Of a stretch of DNA of 64,000 bases, positions 11,861-24,534 are shown in pieces (within the stretch, counting starts at the first letter, position 1; each line of letters starts with the position of its first letter). The position numbers were made by a program, and so were the translations under genes. The notes beneath the pieces were generated by a model. It worked only from the letters and a program-made list of their open reading frames with translations. It made no database searches and had not been told where the DNA came from. Origin of the DNA: Agrypnia vestita (taxonomy: Eukaryota > Arthropoda > Insecta > Trichoptera > Phryganeidae); assembly GCA_016648135.1 (NCBI GenBank), contig JADDOH010023067.1, positions 1-64,000 on the forward strand, given 5' to 3'.

Positions 11861-13657
11861 CTGGTATTTGTATACTTGTTCTAGATATTGAGGGTTTAAA
11901 GATAATAATTGTTCAAATATATAAAAAATCTATTGACTTTTTTTTTGTACATATTATGTAAAAACATTAAGAAGTTCACCATTACTATGCTTTATAATAT
12001 TACATATTCTGTACAATTTGTAGGTGCTTAATAATGTTTCCTGGAGAGACAGTTTATAACATTTTGTGTTGCAATTTTTACTTCTAATTGACACATTCCC
12101 TGTCTACCGTAATATACCTTGTTTCCTTAGGCCTCATTAAAGATCTTTTTACTGTAGTGTTTGAATCTAGCCACCATCTAATTCCTTGGCTTTTCAAATA
12201 AAACTCCATGCAGTTAGCTCAATGACCATATTGATGCTTACAAGTGATAAAGTTGAGTAGGCAGGGGAACGTGTTAAAAACTGTATTTTATCAAAAATTG
12301 AAAAATATATCTATAGTGTAACCGGTGAATTTTTGGATGACTGAGAAAAAATAATTTCCCTCTCATTTGCACTACCATTGGCTTTATCTAAAAGAAAAAA
12401 GAAGACAGATGATAACAGAATGAGATGATCATACCAAAGATGATCATCCCGATTATACTATATAATGTATATGATTGTTTACTTGTTCACCATCACACTG
12501 TTTTCTGAGCGATTAAGCAGTGACTAGAATGTCATACTCTTGTGTTCTGACAAAACAATTCATGTTTTATCCACATGCACATACCTTATTTATGCTCCTA
12601 GTTCACCTAGTCATCTGGTTCACCTCCTTTCAATTTCCTGTGTCAATTCAACGATCAGCATCACATATTTGTCTATATTTTAAAAGATACTTATATTCTT
12701 TGAATTATGATACTGAAAGCAAGACCCCTGTCAATACACATATATGCATTCCATGGCCACCTCCCCGATACTCCATAATTTATATCCATTGACATTTTAT
12801 ATGTAGAATCACCTGTTTTGTACTTCAGCATTATTAATTCTAGAATAAATATTTTTAAATACGTTACCCCTTTTTTCATTTTATTTTATTACCTAACATT
12901 GCCACTATTCTACTGACAACTTATGTTGCGTATTATGCTGAATGTGCACTTAATTGTGCTGAAATCAAATTACATTCTGCATTGCTAACAAAACGACTAT
13001 CACAGTAGTTATGATAAACATAAAGATTATATATAAACAGCAAATAAGTGCAGTTTTTATTATATTATTCATTTATACTACAGGTCATTCTGCGTGAAAT
13101 CACTCAATTTTAAAATAAGTGGTAGCTTGACCATTGCAGATATTTTTTTACCATATGTAATCCCACAAAACCCGTAAATTTAATCTTTTGGTTAAATGAT
13201 ACTCAGAAGTTTTTTTGTATCAATACACATCCTTGGACAAAAACTTTTTATCTGATCCCCCGTTTGATATATTCGACCTTAAAATCAGGCAAATTTGAGA
13301 TTTTTGAAACTTTCATTCCAAAAAGAAGGCAGGGAGGGGTCCTAACCCACACTAATTCTTCATAGCTGGATATTCTAACAGCCATAATTAGACATAGTTA
13401 TGCAGAAAAAGTCCAACCCGCAAAATACTAAAACTGAGTTTTATGTGTGTTTGGACAGCTCAATGTGATATCTTTATGTGCTATAGTTTTTTTTTTATAA
13501 ATTTAATATTTTTCTAACTCACGTCACGGCCATCATCTTTAAATTAACTCTTAAACTCAAAAAAAATGGTTTGACTGTTTTCCGCGGCTTCATATGTTTT
13601 TAATTCTTGGTAAACAAATATGTTCATTAAAAACATCCGTGTGGTATGGATGAATTA
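11861..13657. other. Intergenic AT-rich DNA
   Basis: No gene, RNA or element was recognised. Short open frames here have no family features and lie in low-complexity sequence. Confidence 0.5.
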
Positions 13658-13730
13658 CTTACTTACTTACCATCACGCCGTTTCCCCGCGGGGGTAGGCA
13701 GAGAGGATAGAGCGCCATACTCTTCTGAAT
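13658..13730 (-). mobile_element. Extremely 5'-truncated non-LTR 3' end (tetranucleotide-tail family)
   Basis: Only 73 bp of the element inserted: the last codons (GRALSSLPTPAGK-like on the minus strand), then a tail that reads GTAA repeats. It is flanked by the 9-bp duplication gatgaatta at 13649-13657 and 13731-13739. The same 3' end and tail occur at 44375 and 52705. Confidence 0.8.
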
Positions 13731-13826
13731 GATGAATTATGCAACCTTTTAATTCTACTGTTAGTATATGATAATAATTTTGTAGAAAACATCTAAGGGC
13801 GTTGAACATTTTCTATGCCTCAGATA

Positions 13827-14364
13827 CAGTAGAACCTCGTTAATTCGAAATTGAAGGGAAAAAAACATTTCGAATTATGGGGAACCCCGTTAATTCGTAA
13901 TTCAAGGAAAAAAAATCGAGATGCGATTGCGAAATTCGCCAAAATTGTAAACTCATGAAAAATGACATTAATTTTGTGGATAACGTGTGTAGGTATATTT
14001 TACATATTTCAAGAAATCATTTCGAAAATGGAATATTTATTATGCAGATATAATATTAATAATAGTTTACAAAGTTCGCGACATTTATATTACTAAAGTA
14101 CCTGATATTGACCTATTTGTTGTTCACACTTGTGAAAAATTAAGATATAGATTATTAATTTTGTCAAATTTCAAAAAACTTTCCCAATTATGTGAAATAA
14201 AATGTATTGATTTATGGCGCAAGGGGTTAAAAATTATTTCAAATTACGAATTACCGGGGATTTCGAATTATCGGGACTAATCTACCAAGAAATTAACATT
14301 TTGGGACTTGTGGGTTTTAAAAATTTCGAATTATGTTGAATTTCGAATTAACACTGTTTTACTG
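13827..14364. mobile_element. pogo/Tigger-type MITE, copy 1
   Basis: The left end cagtagaacctcgttaattc and the right end (reverse complement cagtaaaacagtgttaattc) are inverted repeats beside TA at 13825-13826 and 14365-14366. The family is marked by repeated ttcgaatta/taattcgaa strings. No transposase is recognisable. Copies also lie at 35480 and 49755, with an end fragment near 61015-61065. Confidence 0.8.
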
Positions 14365-14366
14365 TA

Positions 14367-15277
14367 ATGCTTTATGATTTATCAAATTCATAGAACACAG
14401 AATCCACATAGAACAAAATAAGTAGGGTCACCTGGTTAACAATGAAACACCCAAATTACTAAAAACCATAGCTCGTAACTATTCATATAAAATATACTTT
14501 TAACTGAAATAGTCACGAGATTAGTTACCTACTTGTTTTCATTTAGTAAATATTCATTTTACTAATTTTGAAATGATTTTGAATTGATTGGTATTCATGA
14601 AAATTATTTTTTTATAAAGACATTTGGCTCACTGTGTATCCACCTTCTGGTACACAATTAACCAGGAGGGAGTGACACAATGAACCATGGTATACAGGTG
14701 GAACCACAAATTATATATTTTTTTATTTATAAAGAAATTATACCACAGGGTATTACAAAATCAATTAAACTTACAAAAACATATTCTTTCTTCTTGGTTG
14801 ATTTATTTTGGATTGCATCCTCTGTAAAATCGCACCCTCACTCAAATAGTGTCACAACTCAAAAAAATAAAAAATCAATTTTATCGCACCATTAGTCATG
14901 TCATGTGCATATAGTTCAATTTATTCCTAGAGGGCACTAGTGACATTGTAATATTAACCAAAATTATTAACATACCAAACATATACAGTGTCATTTAACG
15001 TAATGTATTTTTTTGAGTTGTGACCCTATTTGAGCGGACGTGCGGTATTAATTTACTTCCTTAAGTTGTGTGTTTCCTTTTTCTTCTTTTGTGAAAAAGC
15101 ATTTTTTACGAAGTATCTGTCTCTATCATGCTAGTTCCTGAAGCTCTGTTTTTTCAAATCGAAGTTGGTTAACTGTTGAACACCTTTCTCCCAAATGTGT
15201 TACATACATACACTACATATATGTTTAAAGAAGCATATAAAACATACCTTCAGAGTTAACATATTTAGCAGGGTGTG
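14367..15277. other. Intergenic AT-rich DNA
   Basis: No gene or defined element was recognised. Confidence 0.45.
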
Positions 15278-15482
15278 CAGTGAGAAAAAGAAGCATGACT
15301 TTTTCCTAAGCATATATTTTGAAAAGAAATCGAAATAAGCGATATATCTCGCAATATTCCTATCACAATAATTAACATATAGTTTAGATTTTAATATTTC
15401 ATAATATTCTGCCAGGTAAATATTTAATTTTTTCCCAAATATAGGTATGTTTAAATAAAAGTCATGCTTCAATGTTCTTTGA
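15278..15482. mobile_element. MITE of the CAGTGAG/GAAGCATGACTT family, copy 1
   Basis: The left end reads cagtgagaaaaagaagcatg and the right end is its degenerate inverse (agtcatgcttcaatgttctt). Between them is text shared with 23455-23659 (catatattttgaaaa, ttttgatat and tatttaa blocks). No coding capacity. Confidence 0.65.
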
Positions 15483-15489
15483 TATTTGT

Positions 15490-16450
15490 ACTATTTATTT
15501 ATTTATTTAATATTCACGGAAGACCAACAGCACAACAAAAAAGCATAAACACATATATAACATAGATGACCAATTATAGGTCTCCACTTTTAGAAGTATG
15601 TTAGTAATGATAAATATATTATGAAATAAACTTAGGCATGTTAAGAATAATACAAGAAAGAATAAAAAATTTAAACAAAAGAAAAAGAGACTTAATTAGT
15701 AAGCAGAAAAGAATACTGCACTCAAAATTTTTCTTGATCTTGTGTGGCTGCACTCGAACAAATCAATATTCAATAATCTTATCAATTTATTGAATGCATC
15801 GCACACCCTCAAGAAATATGAATTGCGACGATAGTTGGACGAAGTAAAATCGAGGTGAAAAACTGGATTGTAATCTACGAGACATGGAATTTTAGTCTAT
15901 TTAATAGTTCAGGACAGTAAACATTGCCCAATACAAATTTTAGTAAATACATGAAATCATTTCATCATAAACGCAATTTGAGAAAGCGAATAAAAGTTTT
16001 TTGAATTTCTTCCAAGCGATTCACATAGATCATATACTGGGGATTCTATACTTGCGATGCGTACTCAAGTTTACTTCTGACAAAAATACAGTAAATTTTT
16101 TTTATTTATTTATTTAATTGATAATACATTTCTTTATTTACAATGATAGCTATCAAATATTAACAATTAAAAAAAAAATTATGCTATACCTCACCAAAAA
16201 GAATTAAAATTCTTGTATGTATTTTCAATGAATGTACTTTCACCTAAAATCTTTAGATATTCTCTTTATAAAACCTAGCCTAGCCTAGCTCCTAGCCATA
16301 GCCTTACTTATAAGAGAATCGATATGTTCATCGTATGTATAATAATTTGCTATCATTGATCACCCCTAAGTCTCTGATTGATGTAGCTCTTTCTAATTAT
16401 TATCTTTTAGTATATACATAGTTAAATGATATTACAATAAATGAAAACTA
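15490..16450 (-). pseudogene. Relic of a jockey/CR1-like LINE reverse transcriptase C-terminus
   Basis: Broken minus-strand text carries typical post-catalytic RT and thumb phrases: IRDLGVINDSKL and DEHIDSLISKAMA near 16290-16400, then VRSKLEYASQV and NPQYMIYVNRLEEIQKTFIR near 15990-16090, and finally LIRLLNIDLFECSHTRSRKI near 15720-15790. An ATTT-repeat stretch at about 15495-15512 marks the 3' tail. Stops and frameshifts are frequent, and low-complexity sequence near 16090-16230 may be a nested insertion. Confidence 0.75.
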
Positions 16451-16924
16451 CACAAGAACATTTCGAGTGATTCAAGTCAAGTTTAATTAATTTACAATAA
16501 TCATCTAGTCGTAGCAAACCACCTTGTAAATTTAACGAATCATAAATACTAAAAATTTGGTTTAAGAATTTTCATATCGTCGGCAAAAATTAGGACATTA
16601 GAGTGACGAAATCAATCATGAAAATCGGGAAAACCACAACCCAACTCGACATGTAGTTGCTAACTACCACAGCCTAAGTCCTATTATCGATGTAGGATGC
16701 AAATTATACATAAGGATATTGAACTGAAAGACACGAAGCGGAAAAATACTTACTTTTTTTTCAACTTTTGTTGCTAGTTTATATAATATAAATTGTTTTG
16801 AGCTTCACACCGATGGTAAAAAATAAAATATACCTAAATGATTTCACACGGAATGATTCTAAGGAGACATAGTCGTACTTACTTTTTCTTTAATCATAAA
16901 CTTAAATAATTCGGAAGACTAAAA

Positions 16925-17410
16925 TAATAATAGCAGGTACATAATGGCGTTCTAGCGCCAACTCTGATGTATGGAAGTGAAGACTGGAATTGGCAAAAAA
17001 AGGAATGAATGCAGCGGTGGAAATGCGGTCACTAAGGCGCTTGTGTGGAAAATCTTTGGTCGATAGAGTGAGGAATGAACAAATTAGAAGTGAATGTAAT
17101 GCTGGCTATAGTATAATAGACAGAGTAAAGAAGAGCTTAGATGGTTTGGTTATGTAGAACATATAAGCGAGGAAAGAATGGTTAAGAAAATATATGAGTG
17201 GAGTGTTGAAGGCAACAAGAATAGAGAGTGTCCGCGAAAGACCTGGCATGATCAGATACTACAATTGGAAGATGGCCCTGTTAAAAGCCTCAACAACCGT
17301 AGAGCTTGCATGAAAAGATGTATGAATGTAACTGAAGCAAGTGGTGTGCCAAGATAGAAGAATATGGCGTTCTATCCTCTCTGCCTACCCCAGCAGAGTG
17401 CCATCTCCTA
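16925..17410 (+). pseudogene. Non-LTR ORF2 C-terminal relic (tetranucleotide-tail family), plus strand
   Basis: Readable pieces include ELRWFGYVEHISEERMVKKI, CPRKTWHDQI, LEDGPVKSLNNRRACMKR and CMNVTEA, the same protein as at 44399-44950 but with many stops and indels. It ends near the conserved terminal text (PLCLPQ in place of LSAYP). Confidence 0.8.
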
Positions 17411-18586
17411 TCTGAGGTCGGCGATCATTCTGGGGATTAAGATTTTATTTACCGATGCACAGAACAACTCAGTTGAGTTACACTTATAATCAGTCCCTTA
17501 AGTTATGCAGCCATGATTAAAATTAAATTAGATTAAAATCATGACAGCTATTATACCTTTGTTTTACTGAGTTATATAAAATAGCAATTATATAAAAATA
17601 TTATTTGATAGTTTAGAAATTAACAATGTTTCCTGCACTTAGACACCAAGCGAGCTCCCCTTTGCCAAGAAAGGTAAGATGATATTGAGGAAAGAGTAAC
17701 AGAATAGCTGTATTTTCTACTGCCTTATGGAAGATTAGATTTTTTCAAAAAAATTATGACTGGCAATCCATTGCACTAGCATGCATGTATTAAGAAAATG
17801 TATGTTTGGAGAAGCAGTAAGAAACGTGGATAATAGGAAAAAATTAGCAAAGCATTATTGCAGATGCAATGTAGGATTTCCGATGAACTTTTTTATGATG
17901 AACGAATTTAATACGAAAACCATACTTATATAAAACCTTTACCACATGTCATTTGATATGTGTGGGTAACTTGCGCAGAATAATGTTTAATTTCATCCTA
18001 GTAGAGTAAACATTTTATAACTTTGCCTCCAGCTATAAGGGTGACCATTTATAGAGTATTATAGAGTAAACATTTTATAGCTTGCACTCCAGCTATAGGG
18101 TGACCATTTTTTTAAATCAATTCAATTTACTTAATAAATAACATGGACATGACAAACTTACATTTAATTCGTACATGTTATTTATTACATTTAATTAATA
18201 TACCTACGTGAATATTCTTATCGAAGAATCCTCCTTCGGAAAACCCTCTCAGAGATATGGAACAGATCAATGTCCAAACTGATAGCCCTTCTAACAGCCA
18301 TAATCATTGGCAGGTTGGTCCTGTATATTGGAATGTGAAATAATCTATGTAAAATACACATCCCTTCTAGTTTCTAAACTATTATAGCCAAGCATATCCT
18401 GGAGAAACTTGGTTGGATAAAGCCAAGGATAATGGTCGTACTCTTTCATGTAGAGATATCTTAGAAACTTATCTTGTACTCTCTCTGCCATAAGAGAGTC
18501 TCAAGCTCATATTGCCCCCAAATCACCGAGTCACTCTCGAATTTACTTTGCACTCTGGCAGTATGCATTACAAATTCTAGCATTAA

Positions 18587-20330
18587 CGTGACCATTTTTT
18601 TTGTTACTCAAAACGGGACGACGGTTTATTTACGTCAACTAGTAGGTTCACAATGGAAAAAACAGCGCAGATTTCAATAAGTTTTATTTTATTTATCAAA
18701 ATAGTATTTATTACAAGTTATGAAACATGAATGCTCAGTTATTTTTATATTTGTCAGAGGAACAAATTTGTTTTAATAGGAGGTGTGATCAAAAAATACA
18801 GTGAATAATGTAATTACAAACAATGAAATAAGTTTATGAGAAATTTGACTTAATCTCCTTCAAAGTGCTCTCCTTGGCTGGCGATGCACTTATCCCAACG
18901 GTGAGTTCCATGATTGGAAGCATTTCTAGTAGGCTTCTTTCGGAAGGGCCTTCAGCTGCTCTGTCGTGGCCTTCTCAATGTCGGGAATGATGTCAAAAAA
19001 TTGTACATTCATCGCGGTTTTTATTTTCGGGAAGACCCAGAAGTTGCATGCCGCTGAAACCGAGGAGTGAGACGAATGTGGACAGATGGGAATTTTTTTC
19101 GGCCAATAACTCGCGGATCAAAAGCGAGATGTGGCACGGCGCGTTGTGATGCAGCACTCACTCATCTCATTTGCAAATTATCAGTTTAAATGCTTTGCAC
19201 GGACCTGTACGAGATGTTCAGTTCTTCGGCAAGCTCTCGAATAGCCAATCGCCTGTTTGAGAGAATCATTTTTGAGACTTCTCACACGCTTTCCTCTGTT
19301 TCTGAGGTCGAAGGACGACCCGACCTTTGCTCGTCTTGAACAGACTTATTTCCGCTTTTAAATCACTCACAACAGTTGTAAAAAGTCTTCATGGTTATCA
19401 CATGATCGCCATACACTGATTTTAATATTTTATGAGCTTCTTTGGCACTCTTTTGAAACTTCAAACAAAACACGCGTTGTTAAAAATCCACGATGCACGA
19501 CAGACACGATAAACATGACCTTACTCTCCGGGCTCTGGTAGTGGCCAGATACGTCGCAACTTGTTCTTGCTTGTCACTATTATTATCAAAGGAACAGGCT
19601 TACCGGGATCGATAACTCATATCAATGTAGCATCAGCAGTTGCTGCTATAAAAATTCACCGAATTTTTTTATGACACCTCGTACAGCTGGGGATGATTTT
19701 AAGTAAGAATAAAATTCTTGGCACGTTTTCTTAATATTCATCTTAGTTATCAACATCGCCATAAGGACCGGAACCTGTGATTGGGTTTAATCAATCGTCC
19801 ACAATTTGTTCATTAAAAGAAAATACCCTTTCAGCAGGTGCATTTGTACCAGGCAGACATAAAACATATTCAATTACAATGCAAAAGTGATTGTTGGTGT
19901 GAAAGTGTTTGAATACTTCCACCCAACGAGTTTCCGTCGAAACATTTAGATTATTCTATTCGGTTACTTTTTGCGACGTGGTGTAGTTAGAAATTAGTGA
20001 AAAGTCCTCAAATACTTTGTGTCTTTATTGCAATCAATACATCCCTTTTCAATCAATAAATCCAACGCTTTTTGAAGGACTTCCCATGCAGGCACTTTTT
20101 TTTAAATCTGCCCAATAAATATCTCTAATTCTTTAGTAAAAAACCAAGTCCACTGTTCCAAATATTCACGACTTGTTTTATAAAATTTTGTGGCCTTACT
20201 TTTCATAAACTCCTCGCCAGTATCACAAAACGGGACAATTTTGTGTCCCAAAGCTTTTTTCGGGGACACCGGGACGGAGAACCGAAAGAAGTGATGGTCC
20301 CGTTCAAAACGGGACATATGGTCACATTAA
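18587..20330 (-). pseudogene. Decayed hAT-like transposon (hATC region readable)
   Basis: The ends are inverted: cgtgaccatttttttt...aaaacgggacg on the left, and the complement of cgttcaaaacgggacatatg, gtcaca on the right. On the minus strand near 20102-20317 is a charged segment ending REYLEQWTWFFTKELEIF. Further down, at about 19760-19960, broken frames give FKHFHTNN and YVLCLPGTNAPAERVFSFNE, matching the PGT-x-A-P-x-ERVFS block of hAT dimerisation domains. A mariner (18779-19681) is nested inside. Superfamily assignment is moderately sure; the target duplication was not found. Confidence 0.6.
18779..19681 (-). mobile_element. Decayed mariner (nested)
   Basis: Inverted ends GGAGGTGTGATCAAAAAATA and CGAGGTGTCATAAAAAAATT sit between TA dinucleotides (18777-18778 and 19682-19683). 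On the minus strand an N-terminal HTH segment (SNRRLAIRELAEELNIS) reads near 19190-19270, HHNAPCHIS near 19140, and the C-terminal ASQGEHFEGD-like end near 18850. An internal deletion has removed the section between the second catalytic D block and the C-terminus, and stops are frequent. Confidence 0.8.
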
Positions 20331-20914
20331 ACATTCCCAATGTATTGATGTAAGTCAAAATGGATCGAAAATCGTTTGCATAGTGACCCGCACTGTCAAC
20401 TAACCACGTCAAGGATAGCTACTACATAATACACTGATAAGCTCTATATACATATTATATATCAGTGTATTAAAAAGTGCAGTTATCAAACGTGGATTCT
20501 ACACTTACTATTGAACCCAATGTCACATTTTATGGTTAAATTCAGTGGATAAATCAAATTGAATAAAATGTACAGTATTTTTTTTATTAAAATAGCACCA
20601 ACATTTTAATAAATAAATTTACATAAATATGCCAAAATATTATCATATAGTTATTTGTTTATTACACAAGTTCCTCGCTCATGAATCCACAAATAAGAAA
20701 TATACAATAGAATAATGGTTTCACTAAAGTTTTATAATCAATCTGACCTAAATTATTATACAATTTACACATTAGCTAGAAGTATACATAATCAATTTTC
20801 ATCACTTGACATTAAGTATGCTGATTTTTTAAAGTTCTTAATTACATCTTAGATCATAAAAACTATAACATCATTAATGGTAGATACCAATATCACCTAC
20901 ACAATAATAGGTAT

Positions 20915-21247
20915 AATAGAACCCCAATTATTTGACGTAAGGTAAACAGAGCCAACCTTCAATATTCAAAAACATAGATAATGCTGACATCCGCTGTTGT
21001 TCTAAACTGATTAATTAATACTGAAGAAATTAAAAATAAATTTATCTTAAATGGTACGCCAATTTAAAAAGAAAATGTTTTTAAACAATCTCACTTTATT
21101 TCCCTAAAATAACTATTTTAAGTTTAATTTAATATTTTTTGGTTCATATTCCTTATCTCTCTGCTCTGAATTATTCCTTATCTCTCTGCCGTAATATTCG
21201 GCAAATTTGAAAAATGTATTTGGCTCAGATAATTGCGGTTCCACTGT
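20915..21247. mobile_element. pogo-type MITE with GAACC-CAATTAT ends
   Basis: Left atagaaccccaattatttga and the reverse complement of the right end agtggaaccgcaattatctg form an imperfect terminal inverted repeat about 330 bp apart. No transposase. The exact edges are uncertain by a few bases. Confidence 0.55.
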
Positions 21248-23454
21248 GCCTATATTATAATAACCCTGTGATAAATATTAAAGCTAATTTTTTAACTTTT
21301 TCTTTAAATTAAAGTAGACCTGAACGCTCCCACTTATAGCATGAAAATACATGTATTTTGCATCATCTCACAAATCACTAATGGTAAGCGCAACTTAAAC
21401 CAAGAATAGATTATTATTATTCTGGGTCCATCATTAAAACAAAACAAAGCAATTCAAGAAGACATTTAGATTACCATGGGGAAAATGTCAGCAAAATATT
21501 TCCTTAAATAAAATATTTTTCTAAAAAGATGGCAACTCCATAAGCAAAGAATAATGTAAACAATAAAGGTATGGTTCTGGGTGTTTCCGAAGTGTGGTTA
21601 AAGAAAATTTACACATTATCATCATTAAAAATTGTGAACTTCAACATTTTTGTTGTGAATTCCTTCTAAACCATATTGGTACAGAGAAAATAACATATGA
21701 TGGAAGATTATTATCACAAAAATGCTCAAAATACTGTCACCATGTAAATACTTTTTTTTTGTCCAATTGAATTTGTATTGTAATTCACATGCCTTGTTTT
21801 TTGCAGGCAGAAATTTTCATTTATAATATCAAGTGCCAGTTGTTGATTGTTTTATTCAGACAAAGACAAAATTATTAACTAAATAAAGAAATTGTATAAA
21901 GATACATTATATAAGAAATTAAATAAAAAGATTATCATTACCAGAAAAAATATTATTGAAACAAGGGCAAAAGAAAACTGTTAGTAATATTGTCATAAAA
22001 CAAGAGCAAAAGAAAGCTGTTAGTAATAATGAAATAACATTGGCGACCAGTTTTATGATCATCAAATACTTGCCCAAAAAACATATAACATTGTTATACA
22101 TCTTCATGAAATTTATAAACATACAGATACAGCAGAATAGTTTTTCACTGAAACTGAGTTCACTGTATACAGATCAAATGTTTGTTTGACAAATGTGTAA
22201 ATATGAATTTAAATATAACTCCATTATTAACTTTAGAATGTATAATGTTTATAAATGACATTTATTTCAGAAAATATTGCTAATAATATTAATTGAATAC
22301 CGAATAATGAAACTGAAAGTAGGAGTAGTACATTTGATTTACTTATTAAGATGCTGTTGTTGTTAACTCCGCCACCGTAGTTAGATTAGATAATAGCATC
22401 TCATTAGTGAATTACATAAATCAAATACAACTAATGCCAACATATAATTATAATCAGACATATGATTTGTTACATTTTATAAGGAAACTAGCTGAACTCG
22501 GCAATACAAATCTTCCTTAGATATTAATATTACCAATTAGTTATATTTTGTTTATAATATTAGCCATTTTTCTGAACCCAGGATTAATCAAGCATTCTAT
22601 CAATTTGCGAGTGGTCACCAACATTTTTAATTGCTTACATTGCTTTAATTAATTATATTATATGCAGGTAGGTATATACATTTAAAATTTAATGGAATAA
22701 TCTCTGAAATTGAATTTATAATATGAAAAAATTTATAGTATAAAAAACAGTAAGAACTGGAAAATTCTGTTGAATAAAATACTTAGTGATATTTTTATCT
22801 AAAAATACCAAAAATGCCTGAATTATGTTCATAGCATTCTTAAGATTATAATTGGTAAAAATTTGTAATTGAAACAGATTATGTTTATCTTTTTAGAATG
22901 AACGATTAATTCAATCATTTTGTAATATATTTCAATTATAAGTAACAGTTATCAGTCTTACGAATTTCAATAGGAATCGTTATTTTAATTTTTTTTTATG
23001 GTACTATTATATTAGATTTATATTTGATTGTGTTGGTAACAGAGATATAACTGTCACCTAGTACCGATGATTGCGCATTGAATTGTGTAAAATATGCTAC
23101 CATTCGTCAAATTAATCAGATATAAATCTCAAATAACAGTTATTGTCTAACCGGTTAAATACCATCACTAATCATTAGTAAATACAGGAGCAGCAAAAAC
23201 TTTACAAAAATGCCTCACACTGATCAACTGTTACTTTAATTGCAAGAAAAATACATATCAATATCAAATATATAACCATATAAAAAAATATATAATACTT
23301 ATGCTTTAAGACAACTTGTACGAATTACAAATTTTAAAAATAAATTGTTAATAGTTTGCAAGTAACGACTTTAGATGTAGAGGGTAAGGGTCAATACTTG
23401 TGTAGTGAAAGAAAAGTATCATTAGAAGTTGTTATCGTTATTACCAGAAGCATA
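21248..23454. other. Intergenic AT-rich DNA
   Basis: Very AT-rich. A short imperfect duplication (aagggcaaaagaaaactgtt and aagagcaaaagaaagctgtt, with agtaat following each) is seen near 21960-22030. No gene was recognised. Confidence 0.45.
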
Positions 23455-23659
23455 CAGTGAGTACATTGAAGTATGACTTATGTAAACATATATTTTGAAA
23501 AAAGAACAAAAATAAAGATCTTGTAATATTCTTCTTATCACAATTATTATCATGGTATTCAGGTTTTGATATATCATAACACTCTGTTAGATAAATATTT
23601 AAATGCGATATTTTTTCCAAAATATCTTTCACATAAGTCGTGCTTCAATGTACTCACTG
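23455..23659. mobile_element. MITE of the CAGTGAG family, copy 2
   Basis: Left cagtgagtacattgaagtat and right (reverse complement) cagtgagtacattgaagcac are terminal inverted repeats of about 30 bp. The interior is shared with 15278-15482. The flanks do not show an obvious TA duplication. Confidence 0.7.
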
Positions 23660-24534
23660 TTCGCTCCTGCTTATCACTACGTATTACCTTACTACAATGA
23701 ATGAAATTCATGATAAAAAAATATGCAATGTTTACAGCGTGACCAATCCCAGGTTAACATAATATTATATTACTGATAATAGGATAATCAATTAAGTATA
23801 GGACTACACATACATTATTTTATAAAACGATAAGGTGCCTTAAAACTAGTCAAAAGAAACATTCAGAGAATATGCATACTTTGCAGTTATTAATTTTCAC
23901 CAAAAAATGTAAAAAAACTTTGAAAACATGTCACACTAACATTTATATTGTTTTTAAACTGATTAAAGTCCTCGTAATAGATTTACCTTAGTGGTCGGTA
24001 ACTGACCTTTAGTTTCCAATTACCAACCATTAAACCACACGAGCTAGAATAACTACTATGTACACAAATGCTACAAAAACATAATCAACTTACAATTGCC
24101 AGAACAGTGATAGAACTTGATTTATGAGTCACATCCCATTCTGTCACCAAGGTAAGCCTATCTAAAATAATGCGCTCAATTGGAGACTAATTTGTGTGGT
24201 CCAACACTGTTAGAATGTTTAAATTTTTCAAAAAAGTTAGGTTGGATCAACAAGTAGTCTATTTGAACAGCAGAACAAACACATTTTCAGTTTGAAAAAG
24301 AGTAAATATTTTAGTAGGTACTACCACGTGTTTTAATTTTTAATATAAAATTTTGGACCCAGAGTTAGGCATTTTTTATCATTGTCTTCTTGGATTATTT
24401 TATAATATTTTTATGATAAATTTACAAGACCTACATAAATTTTCGAAATATTCAAATCCCACCCCAAAAACAAAGAAATGCAAAATTAAAAAAAAACTTT
24501 TTAATAAATTTATAACAATAAATTTAATATATTA

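Larger units (their letters stand above)
18000..20505. repeat. Composite repeat: outer element split by a hAT relic and a mariner
   Basis: The left edge (gtagagtaaacattttataa ... agggtgaccat) and right edge (gtcaactaaccacgtcaagg ... atcagtgtattaaaaagtgc ... aacgtggattct) together match the compact 170-bp repeat at 40929-41100, which lacks the interior. The 2.2 kb between them therefore looks inserted. The left edge is itself duplicated in tandem at about 18002-18058 and 18060-18108. Confidence 0.6.
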
